The notes under the pieces: generated by a model
What the model was told of the DNA's origin: nothing
What the model saw: the letters and a program-made list of their open reading frames with translations, nothing else
Databases searched by the model: none
Position numbers and translations under genes: made by a program
Part shown: positions 44,276 through 57,166 of the stretch, in pieces
Position numbering within the stretch: position 1 is the first letter of the stretch
How the letters are laid out: every line of letters starts with the position of its first letter
From: DASZTV01 sp036267875
Lineage (GTDB): Bacteria; Actinomycetota; Actinomycetes; JAFAQI01
Direction: 5' to 3'
Assembly: GCA_036267875.1 (NCBI GenBank)
Contig: DATAVE010000064.1
Coordinates: 17,763-81,762 of the forward strand
Length of the DNA stretch: 64,000 nucleotides

Positions 44276-45792
44276 GCGCGTCATCCGCGCGACCGGACGG
44301 AGTCGTACGTCCGGATCGCGAGGGCTTCCTTGCGGCGTTCGCCAACGACCGAGTCGTGCCCGTCGTACGACGCGTGCTGGCTGATGCCGAGACACCGATC
44401 AGTGCCTACCGCAAGCTCGCGGCCGGCCGGCCGGGGACGTTCCTGCTCGAATCGGCGGAGCACGGCGGTGTGTGGGCTCGCTACTCGTTCATCGGCGTCC
44501 GCTCGGCGGCGACGCTGTCCGAGCAGGGCGGGCATGCCGTGTGGACCGGCATCGGTCCGGACGACCATCCCGACGATCCGCTCGAGGCGCTGCACGACGC
44601 AGCGGCTCGGCTGCACACGCCACGCAACCCGGAGCTGCCACCGCTGACCTGTGGGCTCGTCGGGTACATGGGCTACGACACGGTGCGTCGGATCGAGCGA
44701 CTGCCGGTGCTCGCCGAGGACGACATCGCGATGCCGGAGCTGCACTTCCTGCTAGCGACCGATGTCGCGGTCGTTGATCACCGCGACGGGTCGATCGTGC
44801 TCGTTGCGAACGTGATCCATCGCCTCACTCCTGGGGCCGACGAGGACCCCGGGTCGGCGTACGACGAGGCCGTCGCGCGGCTGGACGCAATGACGGCGGA
44901 CCTCGCCAAGCCCGCCGAGCCTTCGGTCTCCACGCTGGCGCGCTCCGATGTGCCGGACTACCGGGAGCGAACCACCCGCGAGGACTACATGGCGGCGGTG
45001 GAGACCGCCAAGGAGCACATCCGCGCCGGCGACTGCTTCCAGATCGTGGTCTCGCAGCGCTTCGAGACCGACTGCGCGGCCGACCCGCTCGACGTCTATC
45101 GGGCGCTGCGTACGTCGAACCCTTCGCCGTACATGTACCTGCTCCGGTTCGATGATCTCGACGTAGTCGGTTCGTCGCCTGAGGCGCTGGTCAAGGTGGA
45201 GGGCGGTCGGGCGCTGATGCATCCGATCGCCGGCACGCGGCCTCGTGGCGCGACGCCCGAGGAGGACGCCGCGTATGCGCACGAGCTCTTCACGGATCCC
45301 AAGGAGCGCGCCGAGCACGTGATGCTCGTCGACCTCGGCCGCAACGACCTGGGCCGGATTGCGGTTCCGGGCTCGGTCGAGGTGGTCGACCTGATGGCGG
45401 TGGAGCGGTTCTCCCACGTCATGCATCTGGTCTCGACCGTGGTGTGCGACGTCGCGCCCGCTGCCACGTCTCTGGACGTGCTGTGCGCGTGCTTCCCGGC
45501 AGGCACCTTGTCAGGGGCCCCGAAGGTGCGCGCGATGGAGGTCATCGAGGCGCTCGAGCCGACCCGACGCGGCCTCTACGGCGGGATCGTCGGCTATGTC
45601 GACGTCGCGGGTGACCTAGACACGGCGGTGGCGATTCGCACCGTCGTGATGCGCGATGGTCACGCCTACGTCCAGGCCGGCGCCGGCATCGTCGCCGACT
45701 CCGACCCTGCCGCCGAGGATGCCGAGTCGCGCAACAAGGCCGCCGCCGTACTAGCCGCGTTGGCCTCGGCGGAGGCCATCCACCAAATATGA
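44272..45792 (+). CDS. trpE: Anthranilate synthase component I
   Basis: 506 residues from a GTG overlapping hisI. The N-terminal LLESAEHGGVWARYSFIG contains the LLES...S feedback-inhibition site, so tryptophan inhibition is likely. The chorismate-binding domain has FQIVVSQRFETD, PIAGTRPRGATPEEDA, HVMLVDLGRNDLGRI, SGAPKVRAMEVIE and GGIVGYVD. It makes anthranilate from chorismate with a TrpG partner not found here. The start of the next gene overlaps its stop. Confidence 0.97.
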   Translation: MSASSARPDGVVRPDREGFLAAFANDRVVPVVRRVLADAETPISAYRKLAAGRPGTFLLESAEHGGVWARYSFIGVRSAATLSEQGGHAVWTGIGPDDHPDDPLEALHDAAARLHTPRNPELPPLTCGLVGYMGYDTVRRIERLPVLAEDDIAMPELHFLLATDVAVVDHRDGSIVLVANVIHRLTPGADEDPGSAYDEAVARLDAMTADLAKPAEPSVSTLARSDVPDYRERTTREDYMAAVETAKEHIRAGDCFQIVVSQRFETDCAADPLDVYRALRTSNPSPYMYLLRFDDLDVVGSSPEALVKVEGGRALMHPIAGTRPRGATPEEDAAYAHELFTDPKERAEHVMLVDLGRNDLGRIAVPGSVEVVDLMAVERFSHVMHLVSTVVCDVAPAATSLDVLCACFPAGTLSGAPKVRAMEVIEALEPTRRGLYGGIVGYVDVAGDLDTAVAIRTVVMRDGHAYVQAGAGIVADSDPAAEDAESRNKAAAVLAALASAEAIHQI

Positions 45793-46358
45793 ACAAGGCT
45801 GTCGCTGGCTTGCTCCGCGCGATGTTCGGCACAGCTGTCGGCGGGCTGATTGTCCTGGTCGCGAGCGGTCGAGTGTGGTCGCGCATGACCGTGCACATCC
45901 CCGCTGCCGCGGCTACGCGGGTGTCCGTCACCGGGCATGCGGTCGAGCCGTCGTTGCCGGCGCTTGGCATCGCCCTGCTGGCTCTCGCCGCCGGGCTGGT
46001 TGCGGCGCGCGGTGTGCTTCGGCGCGCGGTCGGTGTTGTGATCGCGCTGGTCGGGGCGATCGCGCTCGTCGTCGCGATCCAAGGCCGGGGCTCCGTCTCG
46101 TCGGCGCTCACCTCGCACGAGGTGGGTGGTCTGGCGATCCCGGTCCACGGCAGCGCGAACGGCTGGTGGGTCGTCGCCGCGGTCGGTGGGCTGGTCGCGA
46201 TGGCAGCCGGCGTACTCGCAGCGTGGCGCAGCGGCGAATGGGCCGCCATGGGACGCAAGTACGAAGCACCCGACACCGCACAACCGACGGTCGCCAAGGG
46301 CGACCCGGCCGATACCGCATGGGACGCACTGGACAGGGGGGAGGACCCGACCGAATGA
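45789..46358 (+). CDS. Trp-operon-associated conserved membrane protein (TIGR02234-like)
   Basis: 189 residues, ATGA overlap with trpE. Three or four hydrophobic segments lie at about residues 13-28, 56-72, 80-99 and 126-148. The C-terminus has the family ending: a RKYEAP segment near residue 158, then TAWDALDRGEDPTE. Proteins of this type sit between trpE and trpC in many actinobacteria. Their function is unknown; a role linked to tryptophan or aromatic transport is only a guess. A GGGGGGAGG near 46336 lies inside its last codons, upstream of trpC. Confidence 0.88.
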   Translation: MNKAVAGLLRAMFGTAVGGLIVLVASGRVWSRMTVHIPAAAATRVSVTGHAVEPSLPALGIALLALAAGLVAARGVLRRAVGVVIALVGAIALVVAIQGRGSVSSALTSHEVGGLAIPVHGSANGWWVVAAVGGLVAMAAGVLAAWRSGEWAAMGRKYEAPDTAQPTVAKGDPADTAWDALDRGEDPTE

Positions 46359-46387
46359 GCACTGCACTCGATCACTACCCTTGCCGA

Positions 46388-47194
46388 ATGTCCGTCCTCG
46401 ACGACATCGTGCGCGGGGTTCGTGAGGATCTCGCAGAGCGAGAGCGGGCCCTCCCGCTCGATGCTGTCAAGGAGCTGGCGGCGCGCGCCCCTGCTCCCCG
46501 CGATGCGGTTGCCGCATTGTCCGGCGAGGGTGTCGCCGTCATCGCCGAGGTAAAGCGCTCCAGCCCGAGCGCCGGCAACCTCGCGTCGATCGGTGATCCC
46601 GCCGCGCTTGCGAAGGAGTACGCCGCAGGTGGCGCCGCTGTCATCTCGGTGCTGACCGAGCAGCGCCGCTTCAACGGCTCGCTCGCAGATCTCGACGCGG
46701 TGCGCGCCGCCGTCGAGATCCCGGTGCTCCGCAAGGACTTCGTGGTCACGCCGTACCAGGTGTGGGAGGCCCGTGCCCACGGTGCCGACGTCGTGCTGCT
46801 GATCGTCGCTGCTCTCGAGCAGCAGGTGCTCGTCAGCTTGCGCGAGCGGATCGAGAGTCTCGGAATGACCGCACTGGTCGAGGCACACGACGAGACCGAG
46901 GCACTGCGTGCACTTGACGCCGGAGCCCGCGTGATCGGCGTGAACAATCGCAACTTGCGAACCCTCGAGGTTGACCGGGAAACGTTCACCCGCGTTGCCG
47001 CGGAGATTCCGTCATCGGTCATCCGGGTCGCCGAGAGCGGCATCCGCGGGCCACACGATCTGCTGGCGGCAGCGGCGTCCGGTGCGGACGCGGTGCTGGT
47101 GGGCGAAGGCCTGGTGAAGGCCGACAGTCCCCGGCAGGCTGTTGCTGACCTGGTAGCAGCGGGCGTTCACCCGTCGTGCCGCCACCCAGCCTGA
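46388..47194 (+). CDS. trpC: Indole-3-glycerol-phosphate synthase
   Basis: 268 residues from the ATG at 46388 (MSVLDDIVRGVREDLAERER), the usual family N-terminus. An ATG at 46355 that overlaps the previous stop and lies behind a better ribosome-binding site would add 11 residues and is a serious alternative. Motifs: VIAEVKRSSPSAGNL, SVLTEQRRFNGSLADL, PVLRKDFVVTPYQVWEA, GVNNRNLRTLEVD, and VAESGIRGPHDL. It closes the indole ring from CdRP, which PriA would supply. The stop overlaps the trpB ATG by one base. Confidence 0.95.
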   Translation: MSVLDDIVRGVREDLAERERALPLDAVKELAARAPAPRDAVAALSGEGVAVIAEVKRSSPSAGNLASIGDPAALAKEYAAGGAAVISVLTEQRRFNGSLADLDAVRAAVEIPVLRKDFVVTPYQVWEARAHGADVVLLIVAALEQQVLVSLRERIESLGMTALVEAHDETEALRALDAGARVIGVNNRNLRTLEVDRETFTRVAAEIPSSVIRVAESGIRGPHDLLAAAASGADAVLVGEGLVKADSPRQAVADLVAAGVHPSCRHPA

Positions 47195-48381
47195 TGGAGC
47201 CGACGATCGAGCACTCCGACGGCCGGTTTGGGCCGTATGGCGGTCGTTACGTCCCTGAGGCGCTGATTGCCGCTCTCGACCAGCTCGATGACGTCTACGC
47301 AGCGGCGCGCCGCGACCCGGAGTTCGTCGCGGAGTTCGACCGGCTGTTGCGCGAGTACGCCGGTCGCCCGTCGATGCTCTACGAAGCTGAGCGATTCTCC
47401 GAAGCCGTGGGTGCTCGCGTGCTGCTCAAGCGCGAGGACCTCAACCACACCGGTGCCCACAAGATCAACAACGTGCTGGGTCAAGCGCTGCTGACGAAGC
47501 GGATGGGCAAGCCGCGGGTGATCGCCGAGACAGGTGCCGGCCAGCACGGCGTTGCCACGGCAACCGCGGCTGCCCTCTTCGGACTCGAGTGCACCGTCTA
47601 CATGGGCGAGGTCGACACCAAACGACAGGCGCTCAACGTCGCGCGGATGCGGTTGCTCGGTGCTGAGGTAACGCCGGTCACGAGCGGCTCGCGGACTCTC
47701 AAGGACGCCATGAATGAGGCGTTTCGGGACTGGGTGACGAACGTCGACACCACGCACTACGTCATCGGCTCGGTCGGCGGGCCCGCGCCGTTCCCGGCGA
47801 TGGTGCGTGACTTCGCCTCCGTCATCGGCACCGAGGCTCGTGCGCAGTGCCTGGACAAGCTGGGCCGGCTCCCGGATGTCGTCTGCGCCTGTGTCGGCGG
47901 CGGCTCGAACGCGATGGGCATCTTCAGCGCCTTCATCCCTGACGCGGATGTGCGGCTCTACGGGTTCGAAGCCGGCGGCGAGGGGATCGAGACCGGCAAG
48001 CACGCCGCGACGCTTACCGGCGGATCGCCGGGCGTCCTGCACGGCTCCCGGTCGTACGTGTTGCAGGACGAGGACGGCCAGACCCGCGAGTCGCATTCGA
48101 TCTCCGCCGGCCTGGACTATCCCGGAGTTGGGCCAGAGCACGCTTGGCTCAAGGACATCGGCCGGGCCACCTACGAACCGATCGATGACGAGGACGCGAT
48201 GGAGGCCTTCCGGCTGCTGTGCCGGACGGAAGGCATCATTCCTGCGATCGAGAGCTCGCACGCGCTTGCCGGGGCACGGTCGATTGCCCGCCGCGAGCCC
48301 GACTCGATCCTGTTGGTCAACCTCTCCGGCCGGGGCGACAAGGACATGGATACGGCCGCCCACTGGTTCGGCCTGGTCTGA
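47194..48381 (+). CDS. trpB: Tryptophan synthase beta subunit
   Basis: 395 residues from the ATG at 47194, overlapping the trpC stop (TGATG); a GTG at 47176 would add six residues. The fold-type II PLP enzyme has GRFGPYGGRYVPEALI at the N-terminus, the PLP lysine in NHTGAHKINN (Lys90), ETGAGQHGVATATAAA, VGGGSNAMGIF (phosphate loop) and SAGLDYPGVGPEHAWL. It condenses indole with serine. The alpha subunit follows with the same one-base overlap. Confidence 0.97.
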   Translation: MEPTIEHSDGRFGPYGGRYVPEALIAALDQLDDVYAAARRDPEFVAEFDRLLREYAGRPSMLYEAERFSEAVGARVLLKREDLNHTGAHKINNVLGQALLTKRMGKPRVIAETGAGQHGVATATAAALFGLECTVYMGEVDTKRQALNVARMRLLGAEVTPVTSGSRTLKDAMNEAFRDWVTNVDTTHYVIGSVGGPAPFPAMVRDFASVIGTEARAQCLDKLGRLPDVVCACVGGGSNAMGIFSAFIPDADVRLYGFEAGGEGIETGKHAATLTGGSPGVLHGSRSYVLQDEDGQTRESHSISAGLDYPGVGPEHAWLKDIGRATYEPIDDEDAMEAFRLLCRTEGIIPAIESSHALAGARSIARREPDSILLVNLSGRGDKDMDTAAHWFGLV

Positions 48382-49178
48382 TGGGCTCGGGGGAGGCGTA
48401 CGCCGCGGCCAAGGCGGAGGGTCGCGCGGCGCTGGTCGGATACCTGCCAGCCGGCTTCCCGTCGTACGACGGATGCGTCGAGGCGATGCGCGCGCTCGTC
48501 GACGGTGGGGCCGACATCATCGAGGTCGGTCTGCCCTATAGCGACCCGGTGCTCGACGGACCGACGATCCAGGCTGCGACCGAGCACGCGCTGCGCAGCG
48601 GCACGCGGATCACCGACGTGCTCCGGACCGTCGAGGCGACGGCGGCGCTCGGCGTCTCGGTGGTCCTGATGACGTACTGGAATCCCGTGCTCGCGTACGG
48701 CGTCGAGCGTTTTGCCAAGGACCTGCAGTCGGCGGGTGGGCAAGGGCTGATCACTCCCGACCTGATACCCGACGAGGGACAGGAGTGGGTGGAGGTATCC
48801 GAGCGACTTGGGCTCGAGCGGATCTTTCTGGTCGCGCCTTCGTCATCGCCTGCACGAATCGCGAGCACAGTGGCGGACTGCCGTGGCTGGGTCTACGCCG
48901 CATCGACGATGGGGGTCACCGGTGCACGCACTGCTACCTCAGCCGGCGCTCCTGATCTTGTGACCAAGGTCCGAGCGGCGACCGATCTGCCCGTGGGAGT
49001 CGGCCTCGGGGTATCGACCGGCGCGCAGGCGGCCGAGGTAGCCGCCTATGCGGACGGCGTGATCGTCGGCTCCGCGCTGGTGCGGTGTCTGCTCGACGCC
49101 GCCGACGACGCCGCGGGCGCAGTTGCCGTCGGTGCGCTCGCGACCGAGCTCGCGGCCGGCGTACGCGCCGGGCGCTGA
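48381..49178 (+). CDS. trpA: Tryptophan synthase alpha subunit
   Basis: 265 residues from the ATG at 48381 (TGATG overlap with trpB). Catalytic Glu and Asp are in IIEVGLPYSDPVLDGPTIQ near residue 48-60. LMTYWNPVLAYGVERFAKDL and GITPDLIP-like DLIPDEGQEW, ASTMGVTGART and GVGLGVSTGAQAAEV complete the barrel. It cleaves indole glycerol phosphate and passes indole to TrpB. trpD and trpG are absent from the window. The gene ends five bases before a 47-bp palindrome. Confidence 0.96.
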   Translation: MGSGEAYAAAKAEGRAALVGYLPAGFPSYDGCVEAMRALVDGGADIIEVGLPYSDPVLDGPTIQAATEHALRSGTRITDVLRTVEATAALGVSVVLMTYWNPVLAYGVERFAKDLQSAGGQGLITPDLIPDEGQEWVEVSERLGLERIFLVAPSSSPARIASTVADCRGWVYAASTMGVTGARTATSAGAPDLVTKVRAATDLPVGVGLGVSTGAQAAEVAAYADGVIVGSALVRCLLDAADDAAGAVAVGALATELAAGVRAGR

Positions 49179-49182
49179 TGGA

Positions 49183-49229
49183 CTTGTCAGACCCCAGCGA
49201 CGCTCGGGGGCGCTGTGAGTCTGACAAGT
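49183..49229. repeat. 47-bp palindromic element, copy 1
   Basis: CTTGTCAGAC (49183-49192) is the exact inverse of GTCTGACAAG (49219-49228), with an inner CAGCG/CGCTG pair. A second element of the same length, with matching outer arms, lies at 56997-57043. It sits between trpA and lgt, and the first bases of one possible lgt start (GTG 49215) lie inside it. It could be a repeated extragenic palindrome, a terminator or a regulator site. Confidence 0.7.
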
Positions 49230-49244
49230 AACCTCGGCGCGGCG

Positions 49245-50099
49245 ATGCTTCCTGTTCACATCCCGAGTCCGTCGCGTGCGATCGTCCACCTCGGGCCGGT
49301 CCCGATCCGGTTCTACGCGCTGTGCATCATCGCCGGTGTCATCGCGGCGGCGATCATCGGCGACCGCCGTTTCGTCGCTCGCGGCGGCCGCAAAGGCGCG
49401 ATCGCCGATGTCGCGACGTGGGCAGTCCCGTTCGGTCTGGTTGGTGCCCGGCTCTACCACTTGGCGACCAACCCTGAGCTCTATTGGGGGAAGAACGGCC
49501 AGGGCACTCTCGCGGCTTTCAAGATCTGGGATGGGGGACTCGGGATCTGGGGTGGGGTCCTCCTAGGCGCGCTAGGCGCCTGGTTGGCCTGCAAGCACTA
49601 CAAGCTCGAGTTCGGGGTCGTCGCCGACTCTCTGGCGCCGGCGTTGCCGGTCGCCCAGGCGCTTGGCCGTTGGGGCAACTGGTTCAACCAAGAGCTCTAC
49701 GGTCGCCCGACCTCGCTGCCGTGGGGCCTGCACATCGGTACTGCGCATCGCCCCGTCGGCGCGAAGTACGCGGCGATCGCGTACTACCAGCCGACGTTTC
49801 TCTACGAGTCGATCTGGGACATCGGAACTGCGCTGGTCGTGGTCTGGGCCGATCGCCGCTGGCACTTCACCAAGGGCCGCGCTTTCGCGCTGTACGTAAT
49901 GCTCTACACGATCGGCCGAGGGTGGATCGAGTCGCTGCGCATCGACGACGCGCATCGGTTCCTCGGGCTTCGGCTCAACGACTGGACGAGCGTGGTCGTA
50001 TTCGTCGGCGCCGGGGCGTACTTCGTGCTCGTGGGCCGTCGAGTAGAGCGCCCCGACCAAGCCGAGCAAACCGAGGCGGAGAAGGAGGTGTCGGAGTGA
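49245..50099 (+). CDS. lgt: Prolipoprotein diacylglyceryl transferase
   Basis: 284 residues from the ATG at 49245 (MLPVHIPSPSRAIVHLGPVP); a GTG at 49215 lies inside the palindrome and is less likely. Polytopic membrane protein with the Lgt signature ALGRWGNWFNQELYGRPT and the downstream YYQPTFLYESIWDIG. It moves diacylglycerol from phosphatidylglycerol to the lipobox cysteine of prolipoproteins before LspA cleavage; lspA is at 28056-28607. The usual HGGL-like motif near residue 100 appears as WDGGLGIWGG. The C-terminus overlaps the next gene. Confidence 0.95.
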   Translation: MLPVHIPSPSRAIVHLGPVPIRFYALCIIAGVIAAAIIGDRRFVARGGRKGAIADVATWAVPFGLVGARLYHLATNPELYWGKNGQGTLAAFKIWDGGLGIWGGVLLGALGAWLACKHYKLEFGVVADSLAPALPVAQALGRWGNWFNQELYGRPTSLPWGLHIGTAHRPVGAKYAAIAYYQPTFLYESIWDIGTALVVVWADRRWHFTKGRAFALYVMLYTIGRGWIESLRIDDAHRFLGLRLNDWTSVVVFVGAGAYFVLVGRRVERPDQAEQTEAEKEVSE

Positions 50100-50821
50100 G
50101 AGAGTCGATGCCCGCGGTGGCATCCACCGAGATCCACCACTCGCATCGCGACGTGAACGCCGGGCGGCTGCGGCCGGCGGTCTTCGGTGCGATGGACGGC
50201 CTGGTCTCCAATGGTGCGCTCGTTGCCGGCGTCGCCGGCGCCAACACCTCGAGCCATCAGGTGATCGTCGCCGGTCTTGCCGGGCTGCTCGCCGGCTCGT
50301 TCTCGATGGCGGTCGGGGAGTGGACGTCAGTGGCCTCGCAGACCCACCTCGTGCAGGCCGAGATCGAGAAGGAGCGCGAGGAGATCGAGCGCAGCCCCGC
50401 GGCCGAGGAACGTGAGCTTGCCGGCCTGTTCCGCCGTCGCGGGTTGTCGCGGGAGCTTGCGGAGCGGGTGGCCCATGAGGTGTCGAGGGATCCCGATGAG
50501 GCCTGGCGGGTGCACGTTCGCGAGGAGCTCGGGGTCGATCCCGACGAGCAGCCCTCGCCGTACGTCGCCGGAGCGCTCTCGTTCGTCACCTTTGCCCTCG
50601 GCGCCGTGGCGCCACTTCTGCCCTACCTCCTCGGAGCTCACACGCTGCTCTGGTCGGTGATCATCGGGGCCGTGCTCCTGCTCGGGATGGGCGGGGCAGT
50701 CGCGCAGTTCACCCATCGCCCGCCGCTCGTCGGTGCGCTCCGGCAGCTGATCCTCGGGTCGGTGACGGTGGCAGTCGTGTACGGCGTGGGGCACGCGGTT
50801 GGAGCCGGCGTCTCCGGGTAG
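50096..50821 (+). CDS. VIT1/CCC1-family iron/manganese transporter
   Basis: 241 residues from a GTG overlapping the lgt stop, with AGGAGG at 50083-50088. Two pairs of membrane helices flank a central cytoplasmic acidic segment. The first half has AVFGAMDGLVSNGALVAGVA and SMAVGEWTSVASQ; the middle (residues 85-150) carries Glu-rich helices (EIEKEREEIERS) that could bind metal in this family. The last helices include LSFVTFALGAVAPLLPYLLG. Plant VIT1 and yeast CCC1 move Fe2+ or Mn2+ out of the cytoplasm. Metal specificity here is inferred only from family. Confidence 0.85.
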   Translation: MRESMPAVASTEIHHSHRDVNAGRLRPAVFGAMDGLVSNGALVAGVAGANTSSHQVIVAGLAGLLAGSFSMAVGEWTSVASQTHLVQAEIEKEREEIERSPAAEERELAGLFRRRGLSRELAERVAHEVSRDPDEAWRVHVREELGVDPDEQPSPYVAGALSFVTFALGAVAPLLPYLLGAHTLLWSVIIGAVLLLGMGGAVAQFTHRPPLVGALRQLILGSVTVAVVYGVGHAVGAGVSG

Positions 50822-50880
50822 AAACCGCCCAAATCCACCCATCGCTGATTCGCACGACAGATATCTGTTGGTCCGGCTAT

Positions 50881-50896
50881 GTAACGCTGAGGTAAC
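50881..50896 (+). promoter_or_regulatory. GlnR-box-like motif upstream of gltB
   Basis: GTAAC-n6-GTAAC (50881-50896) has the AC-n9-AC spacing of half of an actinobacterial GlnR box. It lies about 105 bp before the chosen gltB start and gltB is a nitrogen-assimilation gene. A full GlnR box would need two further matching half-sites, which I do not see. A similar motif precedes livJ. Confidence 0.3.
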
Positions 50897-51000
50897 CTGA
50901 TCGGGCTGGGCCGACGCCGTCCCGCACCACGTAACCGCACCGCATGGCCTTACCCAAGGGCATGCGCGCGCCGTGTGCCGAGTTCGAAGGACGGGTCGAT

Positions 51001-55549
<4,549 letters not shown>

Positions 55550-55557
<8 letters not shown>

Positions 55558-56992
55558 CCCCCGGGGCTTTCTGACCACGTCGCGCGAGACGCCGACGCGG
55601 CGGCCGGTCGACGTACGCATCTCCGATTGGCGCGAGGTCTACCAGGACTTCGAGCCCGAGCGGCTCCAGAAGCAGGCCGGCCGATGCATGGACTGTGGCA
55701 TTCCCTTCTGTCATCAAGGCTGCCCGCTCGGCAACCTGATTCCCGAGTGGAACGACCTCGTTTGGCGTGAGGACTGGCGCGAGGCGATCGAGCGGCTGCA
55801 CGCAACCAACAACTTCCCGGAGTTCACCGGGCGGCTGTGCCCGGCGCCGTGTGAGAGCGCGTGCGTTCTCGGCATCAACTCAGACCCCGTCGCCATCAAG
55901 CAGGTCGAGGTCGAGATCGTCGACCGCGCCTGGGACGAGGGCTGGATCGTGCCGCAGGTCGCCGAGCGGTTGTCCGGCAAGACGGTCGGCGTCGTCGGCT
56001 CGGGCCCGGCAGGCCTCGCGGTCGCTCAACAGCTCACGCGTGCCGGCCACACAGTCGTCGTCTACGAGCGCGCCGACCGGATCGGCGGTCTGCTCCGCTA
56101 CGGCATTCCTGAGTTCAAGATGGAGAAGCGCCACCTCGATCTGCGTCTGCTGCAGATGGAAGAGGAGGGCACCCGCTTCCGCTCCGGCGTGAACGTCGGC
56201 GTCGACATCACTGCCGAGCAGCTGCGCAAGCGGCACGACGCGATCGTGCTTGCGGGCGGCTCGACGGTGCCGCGCGACCTCGACGTACCGGGTCGTGACC
56301 TCAAGGGCATCTATCCCGCGATGGACTTCCTACCGCTCGCCAACCGGGTGCAACAGGGCGACATCGATGCGCCACCGATCTCCGCTGCCGGCAAGGACGT
56401 GATCATCCTCGGCGGTGGCGACACCGGAGCGGACTGCCTCGGTACCTCGATCCGTCAGGGCGCGAAGTCGGTCACACAGCTCGAGATCCTGCAGCGGCCG
56501 CCGGACGCTCGCGTCGACTCGATGCCGTGGCCGACGTATCCGATGATCTATCGGGTCTCGAGTGCGCACGAAGAAGGCGGCGACCGCGTCTACGCCGTCT
56601 CGACGCAGCGATTCAGCGGCGATGCCGACGGCCGGGTCTCGGGCCTCGTCATCAGCGAGGTCGACGAGAAGTTCAACCCGATCGAGGGCACCGAGCAGGA
56701 GCTGCCCGCTCAGCTGGTGCTGCTCGCGATGGGCTTCCTCGGTCCGGAGAAGGGCGCGCTGCTCGACGGGCTCGAGGTCTCCTACGACCAGCGGGGCAAC
56801 GTCGCCCGCGACGCGGACTGGATGACGAGCAACGACGGCGTCTTCGTCTGTGGCGACATGGGTCGTGGTCAGTCGCTCATCGTGTGGGCGATCGCCGAGG
56901 GTCGCTCGTGCGCCTCATCGGTCGACCGCTGGCTGATGGGAGACACCCAGCTGCCGTCACCGGTAGAGCCAACCGATCGCCCGATCGCCTAG
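55550..56992 (+). CDS. gltD: Glutamate synthase small subunit
   Basis: 480 residues from a GTG inside the last codons of gltB. The N-terminal cysteines for two 4Fe-4S clusters are in GRCMDCGIPFCHQGCPLGN and RLCPAPCESACVLGIN. FAD and NADPH domains follow, with VGVVGSGPAGLAVAQQL, YGIPEFKMEK and DVIILGGGDTGADCLG. It passes NADPH electrons to GltB. No terminator follows; a palindrome starts five bases after the stop and a tRNA gene on the opposite strand comes next. Confidence 0.97.
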
Positions 56993-56996
56993 TGGA

Positions 56997-57043
56997 GTTG
57001 TCAGAACGTGGATCGGCTATAGCCGGTTGAGAGTCTGACAAGT
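56997..57043. repeat. 47-bp palindromic element, copy 2
   Basis: TTGTCAGA (56998-57005) pairs with TCTGACAA (57034-57041), and an inner GGCTATAGCC palindrome sits between them. The right end GAGTCTGACAAGT is identical to copy 1 and the overall length is the same, while the interiors differ. On the minus strand it begins right at the 3' end of the tRNA gene, so it could end that transcript as well as gltD. Confidence 0.7.
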
Positions 57044-57115
57044 GCCCCGAGTCGGATTTGAACCGACACTGTATGGGTTTTGAATCCATCGTCTCTGCCG
57101 TTGGACTACCGGGGC
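57043..57115 (-). tRNA. tRNA, class I shape with CAA (Leu-type) anticodon
   Basis: On the minus strand the 73-nt sequence folds as a cloverleaf: acceptor GCCCCGG/TCGGGGC (one G-U), D arm GTCCAACGGCAGAGAC, anticodon arm ATGGA-TTCAAAA-CCCAT, variable region ACAGT (5 nt), and T arm GTCGG-TTCAAAT-CCGAC, with discriminator A73 and no encoded CCA. Loop position places CAA at 34-36, the Leu anticodon, and A73 fits leucine. Leu tRNAs normally have a long variable arm, which is absent. There is an A-C mismatch at 31-39. It may be a minor or unusual tRNA, or a decayed copy. tRNA nature is fairly sure; identity is not. Confidence 0.75.
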
Positions 57116-57166
57116 TTTGAACCCTCGAAAGTCTAGAGAATGTGGCGCGCGGATAGGCTTTCAGGC

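Noticed and set aside
49215..49244. GTG 49215 as the lgt start
   Set aside because: It lies inside the palindrome, has no ribosome-binding site, and the ATG at 49245 gives the normal Lgt N-terminus.
57043..57115. Reading the tRNA as a plus-strand tRNA-Gln (TTG)
   Set aside because: On the plus strand the T-arm sequence falls at the 5' side, so the cloverleaf only works on the minus strand, where the loop reads CAA.
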